Shown: in pieces, positions 7,502 to 16,566 of the stretch
Position numbering within the stretch: the stretch's first letter is position 1
Layout of the letters: every line of letters starts with the position of its first letter
Source of the DNA: Bacillus cereus
GTDB lineage: Bacteria > Bacillota > Bacilli > Bacillales > Bacillaceae_G
NCBI RefSeq assembly: GCF_025917685.1
Contig: NZ_CP089518.1
Span: 2,729,001 to 2,793,000, forward strand
DNA: 64,000 nucleotides
Reading direction: 5' to 3'
Made by a program: the position numbers and the translations under genes
Notes under the pieces: generated by a model
The model's database searches: none
The model's input: only the letters and a program-made list of their open reading frames with translations
What the model was told of the DNA's origin: nothing

Positions 7502-8548
7502 TTATGTAATTCGCACTTGTACTTCCTGTTCTTGTATCACTTGAATGATTAATTCCAATACAATATTTTGTGCTAACTGATACACATTATCATGAAATGT
7601 ACTTTGTTCTGATATGTATTCAATACATTGATAAATATAGCCTTCTACAAATAAGCTACCTTTTTCAACTGTAAATGCATTTTGTCCATTCTTTTTTACT
7701 TTTGGCACTAAGAATTCAGTTTTTGTCAAAACAATCTCCTGTTCCACCTCTTTTATTCCTATGACTTTTTCTGTAAATACAACTTTTTCTCGTAAACTAA
7801 TTTCACCTTTATACTTCCCTATTTCTATTGGTAGTCTGGCTGTTATACTATTATTTACTTCTCCTTCATTTCCACTCTCTAATATTATACTGTGGATAGG
7901 TATCCATGTAGATGTCTCTACCTTATTCTCTTCATTATTCCCTTTAACTTTTTGATTATATAATTCAACAAGCACTCTCTTTTCATGAAGATTTAAAGAA
8001 ACTAATTTACAATAAGCCTCCGAATGATACTGTTGCACTGTAGTTAATAACTTAGAATCTAATTCACTCCCCTCTGCATCTTTTTCATTTCGAAATACAA
8101 ATTCATCTTGATTTTTCACATTTATTTTTGGAAATACTTTAAAGCTAGACACTTCTGAAATAATAGAAAATGGAGTTTTCACTACCATTGAATGCACTGA
8201 AGTCTCTATTTTTGATCCTAAACCTATACTTTCTCTCTTTGATTCAGTTTCTTCACTTTTTTTCTCTGATTCATTTACTACTTCTACTTTCTCTAATCCA
8301 ATCACTTTATTTTCTTTTGCTGGTTCAGTCTCTTCACTTTCTTTCTTTGATTTAATTGCTTTATCTTCTTTTTTCAATTCAGTTTCTTCACTTTCTTTCT
8401 CTATTCCAATTACTTTATCTTCTTTTTTTGACTCTGTTTCTTTACTTTTCTTTTTTTCTCTTATTTCACGCGAATCATCTTGAACATTCAGCATTTTCCC
8501 TTTGTAAACTTTGTTCCATATTCCTTTACCAACCAATGGCTTATCCAT
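7502..8548 (-). CDS. Spore-coat-like protein with SPOCS-type C-terminal domain and Lys/Glu repeats
   Basis: 348 aa. I start at MDKPLVGKG because GGGGGG lies 6 nt before this ATG; upstream in-frame codons run into the neighbour's terminator. Residues about 30-100 are a highly charged segment of imperfect repeats (ESEETE..KED/KEN, VIGIEK). The rest holds two stretches of SPOCS (DUF3794)-like character ending in KGSLFVEGYIYQCIEY and IVLELIIQVIQEQEVQV. The C-terminus matches the next gene upstream (8676-9371), so the two are paralogues. Such proteins occur in spore coat or exosporium (the CsxC type); the assignment is by resemblance only. Confidence 0.6.
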   Translation of the reverse strand: MDKPLVGKGIWNKVYKGKMLNVQDDSREIREKKKSKETESKKEDKVIGIEKESEETELKKEDKAIKSKKESEETEPAKENKVIGLEKVEVVNESEKKSEETESKRESIGLGSKIETSVHSMVVKTPFSIISEVSSFKVFPKINVKNQDEFVFRNEKDAEGSELDSKLLTTVQQYHSEAYCKLVSLNLHEKRVLVELYNQKVKGNNEENKVETSTWIPIHSIILESGNEGEVNNSITARLPIEIGKYKGEISLREKVVFTEKVIGIKEVEQEIVLTKTEFLVPKVKKNGQNAFTVEKGSLFVEGYIYQCIEYISEQSTFHDNVYQLAQNIVLELIIQVIQEQEVQVRIT

Positions 8549-8630
8549 CACCATCCCCCCATCTGATGAAATCCATAAAAATATATTATTTTTACGCGAC
8601 CATTTCATCATTATATATGTTTTATAATAA

Positions 8631-8664
8631 TAAAAAAGACATTGTCTTTTTAATAAAGACAATG
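8631..8664 (-). terminator. Terminator between the two spore-coat-like genes
   Basis: Stem CATTGTCTTT/AAAGACAATG with a minus-strand T-run. It separates the paralogues and overlaps the false upstream extension of the downstream ORF. Confidence 0.85.
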
Positions 8665-8675
8665 CTTTTTTATTT

Positions 8676-9371
8676 TTATACTTGTACTTGTTGTACTTGT
8701 AAAACTTTTAAAGTAAGATCTAGTACAATTTTTTCACGAAGAGTTCCAAATGGCTCGTTTAATTCTGTTGGACAAGGTGAAAAGTCTAATTCGAAAAATT
8801 GTGCGCTTACTAATTCACAATATGGTTGTTCGTTATAAAAAACTGCATTTTCGAAGAAATATTTGTCTAAACGTGGTAAATCACCGTTGTTAGGATTAAT
8901 AAAATGAGAAGTAGTGTCTGAGGAAGAAGCTACTAAAGCTAGTGATAGGAAATCAGCTTCTGTTAGATCTGCAAAACCAGAAAATGGAACATTTGCAATG
9001 CGGTCATATAGAACCCCATTACACTCATCATTTGCATATTCAATATTTTTACGAATATACCCTTGTACAAATAATTTTCCTCTTGTAACTCGGCGGTAAG
9101 GTGTACCAACTACCGGAGTAAATGCTACAGGAACTAACTTACATTGTGTTAAAAATACATTTTTTAACACACGTTTAATCTCAGTTGCTGGAGGATCTAA
9201 TGAAATATCAGATTCTACAACAATTTGAATTGTTCTTTCTGCTAATACAACTGGTATTTTTACGATTGGTGCTCCTGGAGTAACAATTGGTGTTGCCGCA
9301 GCATCACTTAATGGTGTTTGGGTTTGTCCCGCTACCTGACATGGTACATTAATTGGGCATTGTTCACTCAT
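8676..9371 (-). CDS. CsxC/SPOCS-like spore surface protein
   Basis: 231 aa, ATG behind AAAGGAG. The N-terminus (MSEQCPINVPCQ) carries two Cys. The middle, RRVTRGKLFVQGYIRKNIEYA, is the SPOCS-like core, and the C-terminus EKIVLDLTLKVLQVQQVQV mirrors the paralogue at 7502. No signal peptide or membrane segment. Together with the exosporium gene at 27222, this suggests a mother-cell (sigma-K) spore-layer role, but I found no clear sigma-K promoter. Confidence 0.6.
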   Translation of the reverse strand: MSEQCPINVPCQVAGQTQTPLSDAAATPIVTPGAPIVKIPVVLAERTIQIVVESDISLDPPATEIKRVLKNVFLTQCKLVPVAFTPVVGTPYRRVTRGKLFVQGYIRKNIEYANDECNGVLYDRIANVPFSGFADLTEADFLSLALVASSSDTTSHFINPNNGDLPRLDKYFFENAVFYNEQPYCELVSAQFFELDFSPCPTELNEPFGTLREKIVLDLTLKVLQVQQVQV

Positions 9372-9733
9372 ATTTTATAATCTCCTTTATATGAAAAATT
9401 TAGAACTTTTTAACTCTCTATACTGTATATGTTTGTCTTCTATTAATGCGTGGGTTTGTATCATAGACACTTTTATCATTTACAAATAAAAAGAGTACTC
9501 TCTCTTTAATAGTCAAATACACATAACTTAATATACTTAATTTTCATGTATATTTACCTATAAAAAATAGAATTTCTTAACTCTCAACGTGGAAAAATAC
9601 AATGATACGTTAATTAAGTTCAATAGTAAAAAAGATAACCATATTTTCGAAGAAACTTTCAAAATCTATTCTTCATTTTATAATATCCATGTAACAGCAA
9701 TTTAATATTGAAAGCACCTTATTGTTTATAAAT

Positions 9734-9761
9734 AAAAACCGACTTAATAAAGTCGGTTTTT
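9734..9761. terminator. Bidirectional terminator-like hairpin
   Basis: Perfect 12-bp stem AAAAACCGACTT/AAGTCGGTTTTT in the 667-bp gap 9372-10038. No gene on either side obviously needs it. I saw no convincing gene in the rest of this gap. Confidence 0.7.
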
Positions 9762-9962
9762 ATACCTAAATTGTTGTGGAATCACTTCATCTTTATGATT
9801 CATATCGTTTTTTTACTCTCACCTTTTCCAATAGAATTTATCAATACTTCTAATGAAAACAATCTTGTCGTTGTTCTCCCCTCTAATACTATTAATTAAC
9901 ATCTCTCTTAATGCCTTTAGCTTAGGTAAAATTATCTTTGTATATTTTATCTTTGTAATTAT

Positions 9963-10003
9963 AAAAAAGGACCAATTGATGTTAATTTAATTAGTCCTTT
10001 TTT
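9963..10003 (-). terminator. Terminator of the ZmaR-like acetyltransferase gene
   Basis: AAAAAAGGAC...GTCCTTTTTT stem with internal AATT pairing, 36 bp after the stop. Confidence 0.75.
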
Positions 10004-10038
10004 ATGTTGTACAATTCAATTCGTACAAACTCGTTCAA

Positions 10039-10809
10039 TTACCTATTATTCACAAAATAAGTATCATACGTCTTATCAAAAACATATCCTAGCTTTTCTG
10101 CTAGTTTTGCAGATGTAGTATTTGCTGCATCCCAGTTTGGATATATCCCTTTTTCTAAACAGTCCAAGATTAACGCTGCACTAACTATAGTTGCTAATCC
10201 TTTTCTTCTATGATTGTGATCAGTCGCAACTTCAATTTCAATGCCATTATCATATATACTATACGATGATGCACCGCATACAACTTCTCCTTTATACAAA
10301 ATACTATAACCTATACCTCGATTTATATAATCTTCTACCGTTTGAAATTGACTTGTAAAATCTTCGGAGACCTTATGTAATGTAGGGATATTTACGATAT
10401 GTTCATCGATTCTTCGTAACTCGTATCCTTTTGGAAGCGCTGATATAAACGATTGTAATTTTGAATGATCGAAAACTTCCGCATTCCGTTTAAATTTATA
10501 GCGTAAAAACTTATCTATTTTTCTTTCGTAAAATGTTTCTAAACGCTTTTTCCACTCTTCACTATTTACGATTACTAACATTCTATCAGGAATGTTACGT
10601 AATAACTCGTCTGTTTCCTTCACATTTGGATCTCCAGTATAAAATGTGAAAATCCCTACTGTAACTTGCGCTATTGTCGGATTTTCAAGATTATTTACCC
10701 AAGCGGTGCCCATATGTCCTTGTAAATAAGAAAGTAACACAACATTATTAAAATCCTCAAACAGAGAAACTAATTTTTTTCTAGTATGTATATTTGCTTC
10801 ATATATCAT
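10039..10809 (-). CDS. GNAT acetyltransferase of the ZmaR (zwittermicin A resistance) type
   Basis: 256 aa. A two-part protein: an N-terminal half (to about residue 130) of the DUF-like kind seen in ZmaR relatives, then a GNAT core with YSILYKGEVVCGASSYSIYDNGIEIEVATDHNHRRKGLATIVSAA and WDAANTTSAKLAEKLGYVFD. PF12746 proteins, including ZmaR, share this layout and acetylate the antibiotic zwittermicin A or unknown amines. There is no zwittermicin cluster here, so this is probably a housekeeping homologue. Confidence 0.78.
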   Translation of the reverse strand: MIYEANIHTRKKLVSLFEDFNNVVLLSYLQGHMGTAWVNNLENPTIAQVTVGIFTFYTGDPNVKETDELLRNIPDRMLVIVNSEEWKKRLETFYERKIDKFLRYKFKRNAEVFDHSKLQSFISALPKGYELRRIDEHIVNIPTLHKVSEDFTSQFQTVEDYINRGIGYSILYKGEVVCGASSYSIYDNGIEIEVATDHNHRRKGLATIVSAALILDCLEKGIYPNWDAANTTSAKLAEKLGYVFDKTYDTYFVNNR

Positions 10810-11130
10810 TTACATTCCCGCTTTCTATAAAGTCAATATAACTCTATATCTTTATGAATCCACTTAAATAACTTTTTTTACTCATCCGTTTATTCGTCAT
10901 ATAAGCAAACGCCTATTACACTTAAACTTCATATAATTATAAATTATTCACAAATATAAAATTATTATAACATCTATTCAAAAAAGAAAACTTCACTTTT
11001 TTGATTTTAAAATACACATCTTTTTATCTAAATAAAACATATTTATTGATAAAATTTTATACGTATACCAAATCTATCTAAATAACTGTAAGATTTATTT
11101 ATAACTAAGCTTTTTAAGGGGGATTATAAA

Positions 11131-11766
11131 ATGTCTGATTTCTATTCTCGTCTTTCAAAAAGTGATGCCGCTGTTCTTCTAGTGGATCATCAAACTGGCC
11201 TGATTTCTAGCCTAGTGCGTGACTATGGTGTTGATGAGTTCAAGAATAATGTTTTGGCTCTTGCTAATACCGCTAGTTTTTTTGATTTGCCGGTTATTTT
11301 AACGACTAGCTTCGAAGACGGTCCTAATGGTCCACTCATGCAGGAATTAATTGAACTATTTCCAAATGCTCCTAAAATAGCGCGTCCTGGACAAATTAAC
11401 GCGTGGGACAATGATGAATTTGTAAAAGCTATTGAAGCAACGGGTAAAAAACAGCTAATTATCGCAGGCGTAGTTACTGATGTTTGTGTTGCGTTCCCGG
11501 CTCTATCAGCTGTAAATGCAGGGTATGAGGTATTTGTTGTAACGGATGCATCTGGAACTTTTAGTAAACAAGTTGCTGATGCCGCTCTTATGCGTATGGC
11601 TCATGGAGGGGTACAACTCATGAACTGGTTTAGCGTTGCAGCTGAATTACAGCGCGACTGGCGAAATGATGTTGAAGGCTTTGGAGCTTTACTTGCTAAG
11701 CATCTTCCAAGTTATCAAAATATCATCGGAAGCTATATGGGAGCTCAAAAAGAATTTAGTAAATAA
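11131..11766 (+). CDS. Isochorismatase-like hydrolase (YcaC/nicotinamidase fold)
   Basis: 211 aa, ATG behind AAGGGGG. The fold is marked by AAVLLVDHQTGL with the catalytic Asp near residue 19, and GVVTDVCVAFPALSAVNAGYEV with the nucleophilic Cys near residue 118. Residues 75-95 hold the Lys loop. It fits the YcaC subgroup, whose natural substrate is unknown. It stands alone with its own terminator. The coding region looks slightly more GC-rich than its neighbours, which might reflect acquisition from another source (inference). Confidence 0.88.
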   Translation: MSDFYSRLSKSDAAVLLVDHQTGLISSLVRDYGVDEFKNNVLALANTASFFDLPVILTTSFEDGPNGPLMQELIELFPNAPKIARPGQINAWDNDEFVKAIEATGKKQLIIAGVVTDVCVAFPALSAVNAGYEVFVVTDASGTFSKQVADAALMRMAHGGVQLMNWFSVAAELQRDWRNDVEGFGALLAKHLPSYQNIIGSYMGAQKEFSK

Positions 11767-11848
11767 ATTAATCAATCCTTGATTTAACTTGATATCAATT
11801 CCGAATAACTATGTAATGTAAAGACTACCAACAGTAATCTACATAATT

Positions 11849-11880
11849 AAGAAAAGGGCTATTGAAGTAGCCCTTTTCTT
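11849..11880 (+). terminator. Rho-independent terminator after the isochorismatase-like gene
   Basis: 13-bp stem AAGAAAAGGGCTA/TAGCCCTTTTCTT, 6-nt loop. Confidence 0.88.
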
Positions 11881-12100
11881 AGTTGCTTTACAAATTGACC
11901 TCTTTCATTACATTTAAGTTCACTTAAATAATATTTTTCTAGCTTTACTGTAATGGGTCCCTTCATAAATTATTGTAAAAAACCGTATCCTGATAGAAAT
12001 TTGTACATAGCAATAAAAAATATAACTAACCATCCTATTTACTTCTAACATTCATATTAACAAAGCAATTTTTTCGTTCATACAATCCAATTCGTATATG

Positions 12101-12130
12101 TAAAAACCCTCATTATCTTGTAAGAGGGTT
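12101..12130 (-). terminator. Terminator of the Cys-rich protein gene
   Basis: AACCCTC/GAGGGTT stem with minus-strand TTTTTA tail, 17 bp after the stop. Confidence 0.75.
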
Positions 12131-12146
12131 AATCAATATAAATACG

Positions 12147-12926
12147 TTATTTCTCCTTCTTAGAAGTAAAGGATTCTGTAGCGCCATTTGTATATATTTT
12201 AGTCAACTGAATAATTGATGTGTACGTATTATCGTCATTCTTTACCATCTTTTTCAACTCTTCTATTTCAGCATTACCAGTTCCACTCTCTATTCTCAAA
12301 CAGTTCGAAATGTTGAGGTATCCACTCGATGCGAAAAGAATAATAAACGTAAGATCTGGGAAATTAATGAACAGTAATCCGAAGTTCAAAGGATTTGCAG
12401 CCGTATCCGATAATATCAATCGAAAATCTAATAGTTCTGGCACTTGAACAAAATCTTTAGAAACAATCGCTTCACCTACTATTGTAATTTGCTTTACTAC
12501 ATTCCCAAGTTCATCTGTAAATTCAATACATCTAGGCGCATCAATTGTTTCTGCTTGTAGAGATAAATTCAATTCAGAATTATAAAAGTCGAAAAAGAGT
12601 GTGCTTCCCTCCGTTAAACACTGTGGACAAACATTTCCAAGGAGACTAAAATCCTCTTCAATAAATTTAACTTTTGCTTTACAACTACACACTTTTCCTA
12701 TTCGAATCGCATCAATCTTTGAACAATCTACAAAAATAACATCATTGTCCTCTTGTACAAATGACACGATACCTTTCATCTTGTTAAATGAAAGAAAATA
12801 GGATACAACAATTTCCTTTCCGGCTATTACGATACTCTCAACCTTAGTAAAAGGTTCTAGACTTTGTAAAAATTCACATATGCTATTTTGACAACATTTA
12901 CAATTTCGTTTCGGCTCGCAATCCAC
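12147..12926 (-). CDS. Unrecognised cysteine-rich protein
   Basis: 259 aa, not recognised. The N-terminus is MDCEPKRNCKCCQNSICEF with five Cys in the first 17 residues. A second cluster, GKVCSCKAKV and GNVCPQCL (about residues 78-104), could bind metal or form crosslinks. The rest is beta-rich and without membrane segments. The N-terminal Cys pattern recalls spore-coat/exosporium CotZ-ExsY starts, but there is no wider match, so a spore role is only a guess. Single gene with its own terminator. Confidence 0.7.
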   Translation of the reverse strand: MDCEPKRNCKCCQNSICEFLQSLEPFTKVESIVIAGKEIVVSYFLSFNKMKGIVSFVQEDNDVIFVDCSKIDAIRIGKVCSCKAKVKFIEEDFSLLGNVCPQCLTEGSTLFFDFYNSELNLSLQAETIDAPRCIEFTDELGNVVKQITIVGEAIVSKDFVQVPELLDFRLILSDTAANPLNFGLLFINFPDLTFIILFASSGYLNISNCLRIESGTGNAEIEELKKMVKNDDNTYTSIIQLTKIYTNGATESFTSKKEK

Positions 12927-13132
12927 TTACATTCAATCCCTTCCCTATATGTTTTTATCTAATACACATAATATGAGCGGGATATAAGAAAAGCTTGGAC
13001 AATATAATTTTAACGTAAGGATATAATTATTTATTCATAACATTAATAAGGAAATTACATCAATAATAAGTAATAACACATAATTTTTACTATAAATACA
13101 TATAACAATTTCATCTTTCAATGAAAAAGCGT

Positions 13133-13138
13133 TATAAT
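13133..13138 (+). promoter_or_regulatory. -10 element (TATAAT) of the 106-aa protein gene
   Basis: TATAAT 43 bp upstream of the start; no good -35 at 17 bp. Confidence 0.45.
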
Positions 13139-13181
13139 GAGGTGTAGCCTCTACGATTACGTTATAAAGGAGATTAAAACA

Positions 13182-13502
13182 ATGGCTAAAATTAAAGTGT
13201 ACCAAGCAAAAGAAGAAAATATGGAAGCAATAAAAAACATCATTGATGTTGAGGAACAAAACCCAACTGCTGAAAACTTACAAAATCTATACGCATGTGT
13301 ATTAGAAACTGAAGATATGGCATTGCCTGAATCATACATTGAAGAAGATATCTTAATTGATTCTATGGAAGTTATGGTTAACGCTTCTCAGAGCAAACTA
13401 AGAGACTTAGGTACATACGATGTAATCGAAGTTCAAAACAAGGGTAAGAAAACACAAATTTTATTATTAGCAGACGAAGAATACGAAATTATCGAAGGCT
13501 AA
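13182..13502 (+). CDS. Small acidic conserved hypothetical protein
   Basis: 106 aa, ATG behind AAAGGAG. Strongly acidic, helix then strands, no signal or membrane segment; not recognised by family. The earlier in-frame start at 13137 lies in the promoter and is rejected. Monocistronic, with a shared terminator facing the MFS gene. Confidence 0.78.
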   Translation: MAKIKVYQAKEENMEAIKNIIDVEEQNPTAENLQNLYACVLETEDMALPESYIEEDILIDSMEVMVNASQSKLRDLGTYDVIEVQNKGKKTQILLLADEEYEIIEG

Positions 13503-13520
13503 TCTAAATCCGTACATATG

Positions 13521-13555
13521 AAAAAAGCTCCTTTCAAAATTGAAAGGAGCTTTTT
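13521..13555. terminator. Bidirectional terminator between convergent genes
   Basis: Stem AAAAAGCTCCTTTCAA/TTGAAAGGAGCTTTTT serves the 106-aa gene and the MFS gene. Confidence 0.92.
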
Positions 13556-13557
13556 CT

Positions 13558-15093
13558 TTACGCTTTTGATGTTTCACTTTTTACCTTGTTTTGTTTTTTC
13601 TTAAATACCATGCGCTCATTTCCCATAAAGAAAATGAATACTAATGCTAAACCTGCTGGTACTAACGCCCACATAAATGTTTGAACGATTGAACTAGAAA
13701 GAGCGTCAATAATTTTATCTAATATTTGCGGCGGAATTTGAGATCTTGCCGATTCTGATAGAATAGCTCTTGAATCTCCTAAAGCGTTCGTATTCATCCC
13801 CCCGCTCATACCTTTAAATGCCTCTTCTAGCTGGTTCTGGAAACCAGTTCTTTGAATCATTCCAAAGATCGTAATACCAAGCGTCATACCTAATGAACGA
13901 ATGAAGTTACTCGTTGAAGTCGCAGACCCGCGTTGTTCCATACCGAAGTTGTGAATAGCTGCCATACTTAGTACAGAGAATGAGAAACCGACTCCAAATC
14001 CGATAATAATCATATAAATCGTTAATAATACACGACTTGTTTCTGGCGTTAACGTGCTTAATAAGAATAATCCAAGTAGCATAATAACAGCAGAAATAAT
14101 CATAATGTTTCGGTAGCTAAGCTTAGTCGTTAAAAATCCGCCTAACTGCGCTGTTACGACTGATCCTAACATCATCGGTAAAAGTAACAATCCTGAGTTT
14201 GTTGCAGTCCCGCCATATACACCTTGAATAAATAACGGAATGTACACAGTTGCTGACATAAATGCAGCCCCGTAACATAATGCAATAATTGTACTCATTC
14301 CGAATAAACGTTGTTTAAACATCTCAAATGAAATGATTGGTTCTTCTACTTTTCGTTCAATAACAATAAAAGCAATTACTAAAATAGCGAACCCAGCAAA
14401 TAAACTTAAAATAAAGCTAGAATCCCAATCATATTTTTGTCCGCCTAGTTCTAGGGCAAACATTAAACAAACTACTGCACCAACTAAAGTAATTGCGCCA
14501 AACCAATCAATCTTTTGCTTTCTATGAACTCGTGACTCTTTATAAAATAATGTAATAAAAATAAGTGCTAAAATTCCAAGTGGTAAGTTAATATAAAATA
14601 CCCAGTGCCAGCTAATATAATCCGTAATATATGCGCCAAGTAATGGCCCGAAAATACTTGATAAACCAAATACTGCTCCGAATAATCCACCCATTTTCCC
14701 GCGTTTTTCTGGAGGGAAAATATCAAAAACGATAGTAAATGCGATCGGCACTAGTGCCCCGCCGCCAATACCTTGAATGGCACGATAAATACCTAACTGT
14801 GTAATATTTTCAGCAGTTCCACAAAGTGCCGAACCAATCATAAAGACGATTAAACCGAAAATAAAGAATCTCTTTCTACCATACATATCTGATAGTTTAC
14901 CGAAAATCGGCATGCCTGCCATTTCTGCGACCATATAGGCAGAAACGACCCATACAAAGTTTTCAAGGCCTCCTAAGTCACCAACAATCGTTCCCATCGC
15001 TGTTACGACAATGGTATTATCCATTGATGCCATTAAAATACCTAGCAATAAGCCCGCCACAACAAAGCCGAGCTTATTATTCTTCTCAACCAT
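13558..15093 (-). CDS. MFS drug:H+ antiporter, DHA2 (EmrB/QacA-like, 14 TM)
   Basis: 511 aa. It starts with a membrane helix ending DNTIVVTAMGTIVGDLGG, the DHA2 motif D1. KLSDMYGRKRFF is motif A, YRAIQGIGGGALVPIAF is motif B, and GAVFGLSSIFGPLLGAYITDYISWHWVFYINLP is motif C. About 14 hydrophobic segments and a basic C-tail. Exports drugs or lipophilic compounds at the plasma membrane. It starts 23 bp after the bactofilin gene and is probably the last gene of the yhbD-bactofilin operon, an unusual partnership. Confidence 0.93.
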   Translation of the reverse strand: MVEKNNKLGFVVAGLLLGILMASMDNTIVVTAMGTIVGDLGGLENFVWVVSAYMVAEMAGMPIFGKLSDMYGRKRFFIFGLIVFMIGSALCGTAENITQLGIYRAIQGIGGGALVPIAFTIVFDIFPPEKRGKMGGLFGAVFGLSSIFGPLLGAYITDYISWHWVFYINLPLGILALIFITLFYKESRVHRKQKIDWFGAITLVGAVVCLMFALELGGQKYDWDSSFILSLFAGFAILVIAFIVIERKVEEPIISFEMFKQRLFGMSTIIALCYGAAFMSATVYIPLFIQGVYGGTATNSGLLLLPMMLGSVVTAQLGGFLTTKLSYRNIMIISAVIMLLGLFLLSTLTPETSRVLLTIYMIIIGFGVGFSFSVLSMAAIHNFGMEQRGSATSTSNFIRSLGMTLGITIFGMIQRTGFQNQLEEAFKGMSGGMNTNALGDSRAILSESARSQIPPQILDKIIDALSSSIVQTFMWALVPAGLALVFIFFMGNERMVFKKKQNKVKSETSKA

Positions 15094-15116
15094 AACCTTG
15101 CTCTCCCTCGCATTAC

Positions 15117-15824
15117 TTATATTTGTTTATGTTCTTTTACGACTGCATTACCTTTTTGGTTAAAACTAGTATGATATTCTACAACACTAATTTCACATCC
15201 TGGACCAATGGTAACGTTGTTTCCTCTTACTACTTCAGCAATCGTATGCTCTAAATAAATCTCATCTCCTTCAATGATAGACGTTTGGAGGCTTCCTGCG
15301 TCACTTGTAAATGGAATGAATCTCGCTTTTTTACGAACGGAAATCTTCTTACCACCAATTTCTCTCACTTTACTTCCTTCATAACGAAGTGAAATTTCTA
15401 TATTTTCAGCATTAAGTAATCCATCACTTTCAAGACCACCCGTTAATGATAATTCCTCTAGTTCGATATCTCCTTTCACATTTAAAGCGCCTTTCACATC
15501 TACGAAATCACCAGTTAACTTCCCCTTAACTTCTATCATACCCCTTACTTTTATTTTTTCAATATGAGCATCACTATTCATTTGTGTATTTCCGTATACT
15601 TTTACATATTCCGCAGTTACATTTCCTTGTACTTCACTATCTCCATACACGACATAATTTTTCACTTTCATATTGCCACGTACATCACTCGTGCCGTACG
15701 TTTTAAATTCATTACAACTCATATCATTAGAAATCGTTCCTTCGCCGCGTATCTTCACTTTGTTATAATCTCCACCTGCTGAACTACCAGAACCATTGAC
15801 AGTAAGACTATGTTGATGTCCCAT
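15117..15824 (-). CDS. Bactofilin (YhbE/YhbF-like)
   Basis: 235 aa. It is a run of short beta repeats (V.G.G.., VKVYGNTQ.., IKVRGMIEV..) building the right-handed beta-helix of polymer-forming bactofilins. The B. subtilis homologues BacE/BacF (YhbE/YhbF) form membrane-associated assemblies needed for flagellar motility. GGGAG lies 8 nt before the ATG of MGHQHS, which I prefer to the ATG two codons earlier. It follows the second bactofilin by 18 bp; the two are diverged paralogues, as in B. subtilis. Confidence 0.88.
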   Translation of the reverse strand: MGHQHSLTVNGSGSSAGGDYNKVKIRGEGTISNDMSCNEFKTYGTSDVRGNMKVKNYVVYGDSEVQGNVTAEYVKVYGNTQMNSDAHIEKIKVRGMIEVKGKLTGDFVDVKGALNVKGDIELEELSLTGGLESDGLLNAENIEISLRYEGSKVREIGGKKISVRKKARFIPFTSDAGSLQTSIIEGDEIYLEHTIAEVVRGNNVTIGPGCEISVVEYHTSFNQKGNAVVKEHKQI

Positions 15825-15842
15825 ACTCATTTCTCCCTTCCT

Positions 15843-16553
15843 TTAAACCTGCTTAATTTCTTTTACATTTGCACTTTTATCAACAGTAAGAACACCAGTA
15901 TATTCAATAAGTTCAATCTCACAGTTCGGTCCTACTGTAACATTGTTTCCCCTTACCGTTTTTATGTGCGCATAATCAATATCGATATTGTCACCTTCTA
16001 ACAATTCAGCTTCTAACTGTAAGCCAAATACTGTTTTAAATAGTCTACTAAAAGCGCTCAATCTATGTTTTACTTTAATGGTTTGGCCACCAATTTCTTT
16101 CGCTCTACATGTACCGTGAATATTTATATTAATTTCATCTGCGCTTAGTAATCCACCAACTGTAAATTGCCCTTCTGAAGAAAAAATATCAACTTCACAA
16201 TTACCATCAATCGTCGCTTGACCATTGATTTTAAATTCTTCACCAGTTACATTACCACCTATCGTCCCTTTTCCTGCAATTTTCAAAGTGGTCGCCTTTA
16301 CATCTTGTGTAATTGTCCCTTTCCCATCGATTCGCATCGTTTCTGCACTAACTGTACCCTCAACTTTGCCTGATCCGCTAATTCTCGCATCGCCACTTTT
16401 CAAATCACCAGTAACAGTTCCGTAACCATTACATTCAAATTGGTCGCATTCAACGTTTCCATTAACAGTTCCTTTTCCATTTAGTTGCACTTTATGAAAC
16501 TCTCCACCGTTTGATGAACCATATCCATTTATAATTAAATTTTCTGTACGCAT
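15843..16553 (-). CDS. Bactofilin (YhbE/YhbF-like), second paralogue
   Basis: 236 aa. The N-terminus NLIINGYGSSNGGEFHKVQL parallels the neighbour's SLTVNGSGSSAGGDYNKVKI. Regular repeats of G.GTV.G.V and ISGSGKVEG form the beta-helix. The C-terminus ends EIELIEYTGVLTVDK..VKEIKQV, again as in the neighbour. GGAGGAG precedes the ATG. Middle gene of the yhbD-like operon, 13 bp after YhbD. Confidence 0.88.
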   Translation of the reverse strand: MRTENLIINGYGSSNGGEFHKVQLNGKGTVNGNVECDQFECNGYGTVTGDLKSGDARISGSGKVEGTVSAETMRIDGKGTITQDVKATTLKIAGKGTIGGNVTGEEFKINGQATIDGNCEVDIFSSEGQFTVGGLLSADEININIHGTCRAKEIGGQTIKVKHRLSAFSRLFKTVFGLQLEAELLEGDNIDIDYAHIKTVRGNNVTVGPNCEIELIEYTGVLTVDKSANVKEIKQV

Positions 16554-16566
16554 TATTTCTCCTCCA

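Noticed and set aside
8549..8662. N-terminal extension of the repeat-bearing spore-like protein to 8662
   Set aside because: It runs through the upstream gene's terminator hairpin; a good ribosome site exists at the internal ATG.
8170..8838. Plus-strand open frames rich in Leu/Phe opposite the Lys/Glu repeat gene
   Set aside because: They are antisense reflections of the charged repeats (GAA/AAA reading as TTC/TTT) and have no ribosome sites.
9780..9900. Short minus-strand frames after GAGGGGAG in the 9372-10038 gap
   Set aside because: The frames are under 20 codons, broken by stops, with no standard start at a proper distance.
11859..11966. 35-codon minus-strand frame MKGPITVKLEKYYLSELK...
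   Set aside because: No ribosome site, and the end lies in the isochorismatase terminator stem.
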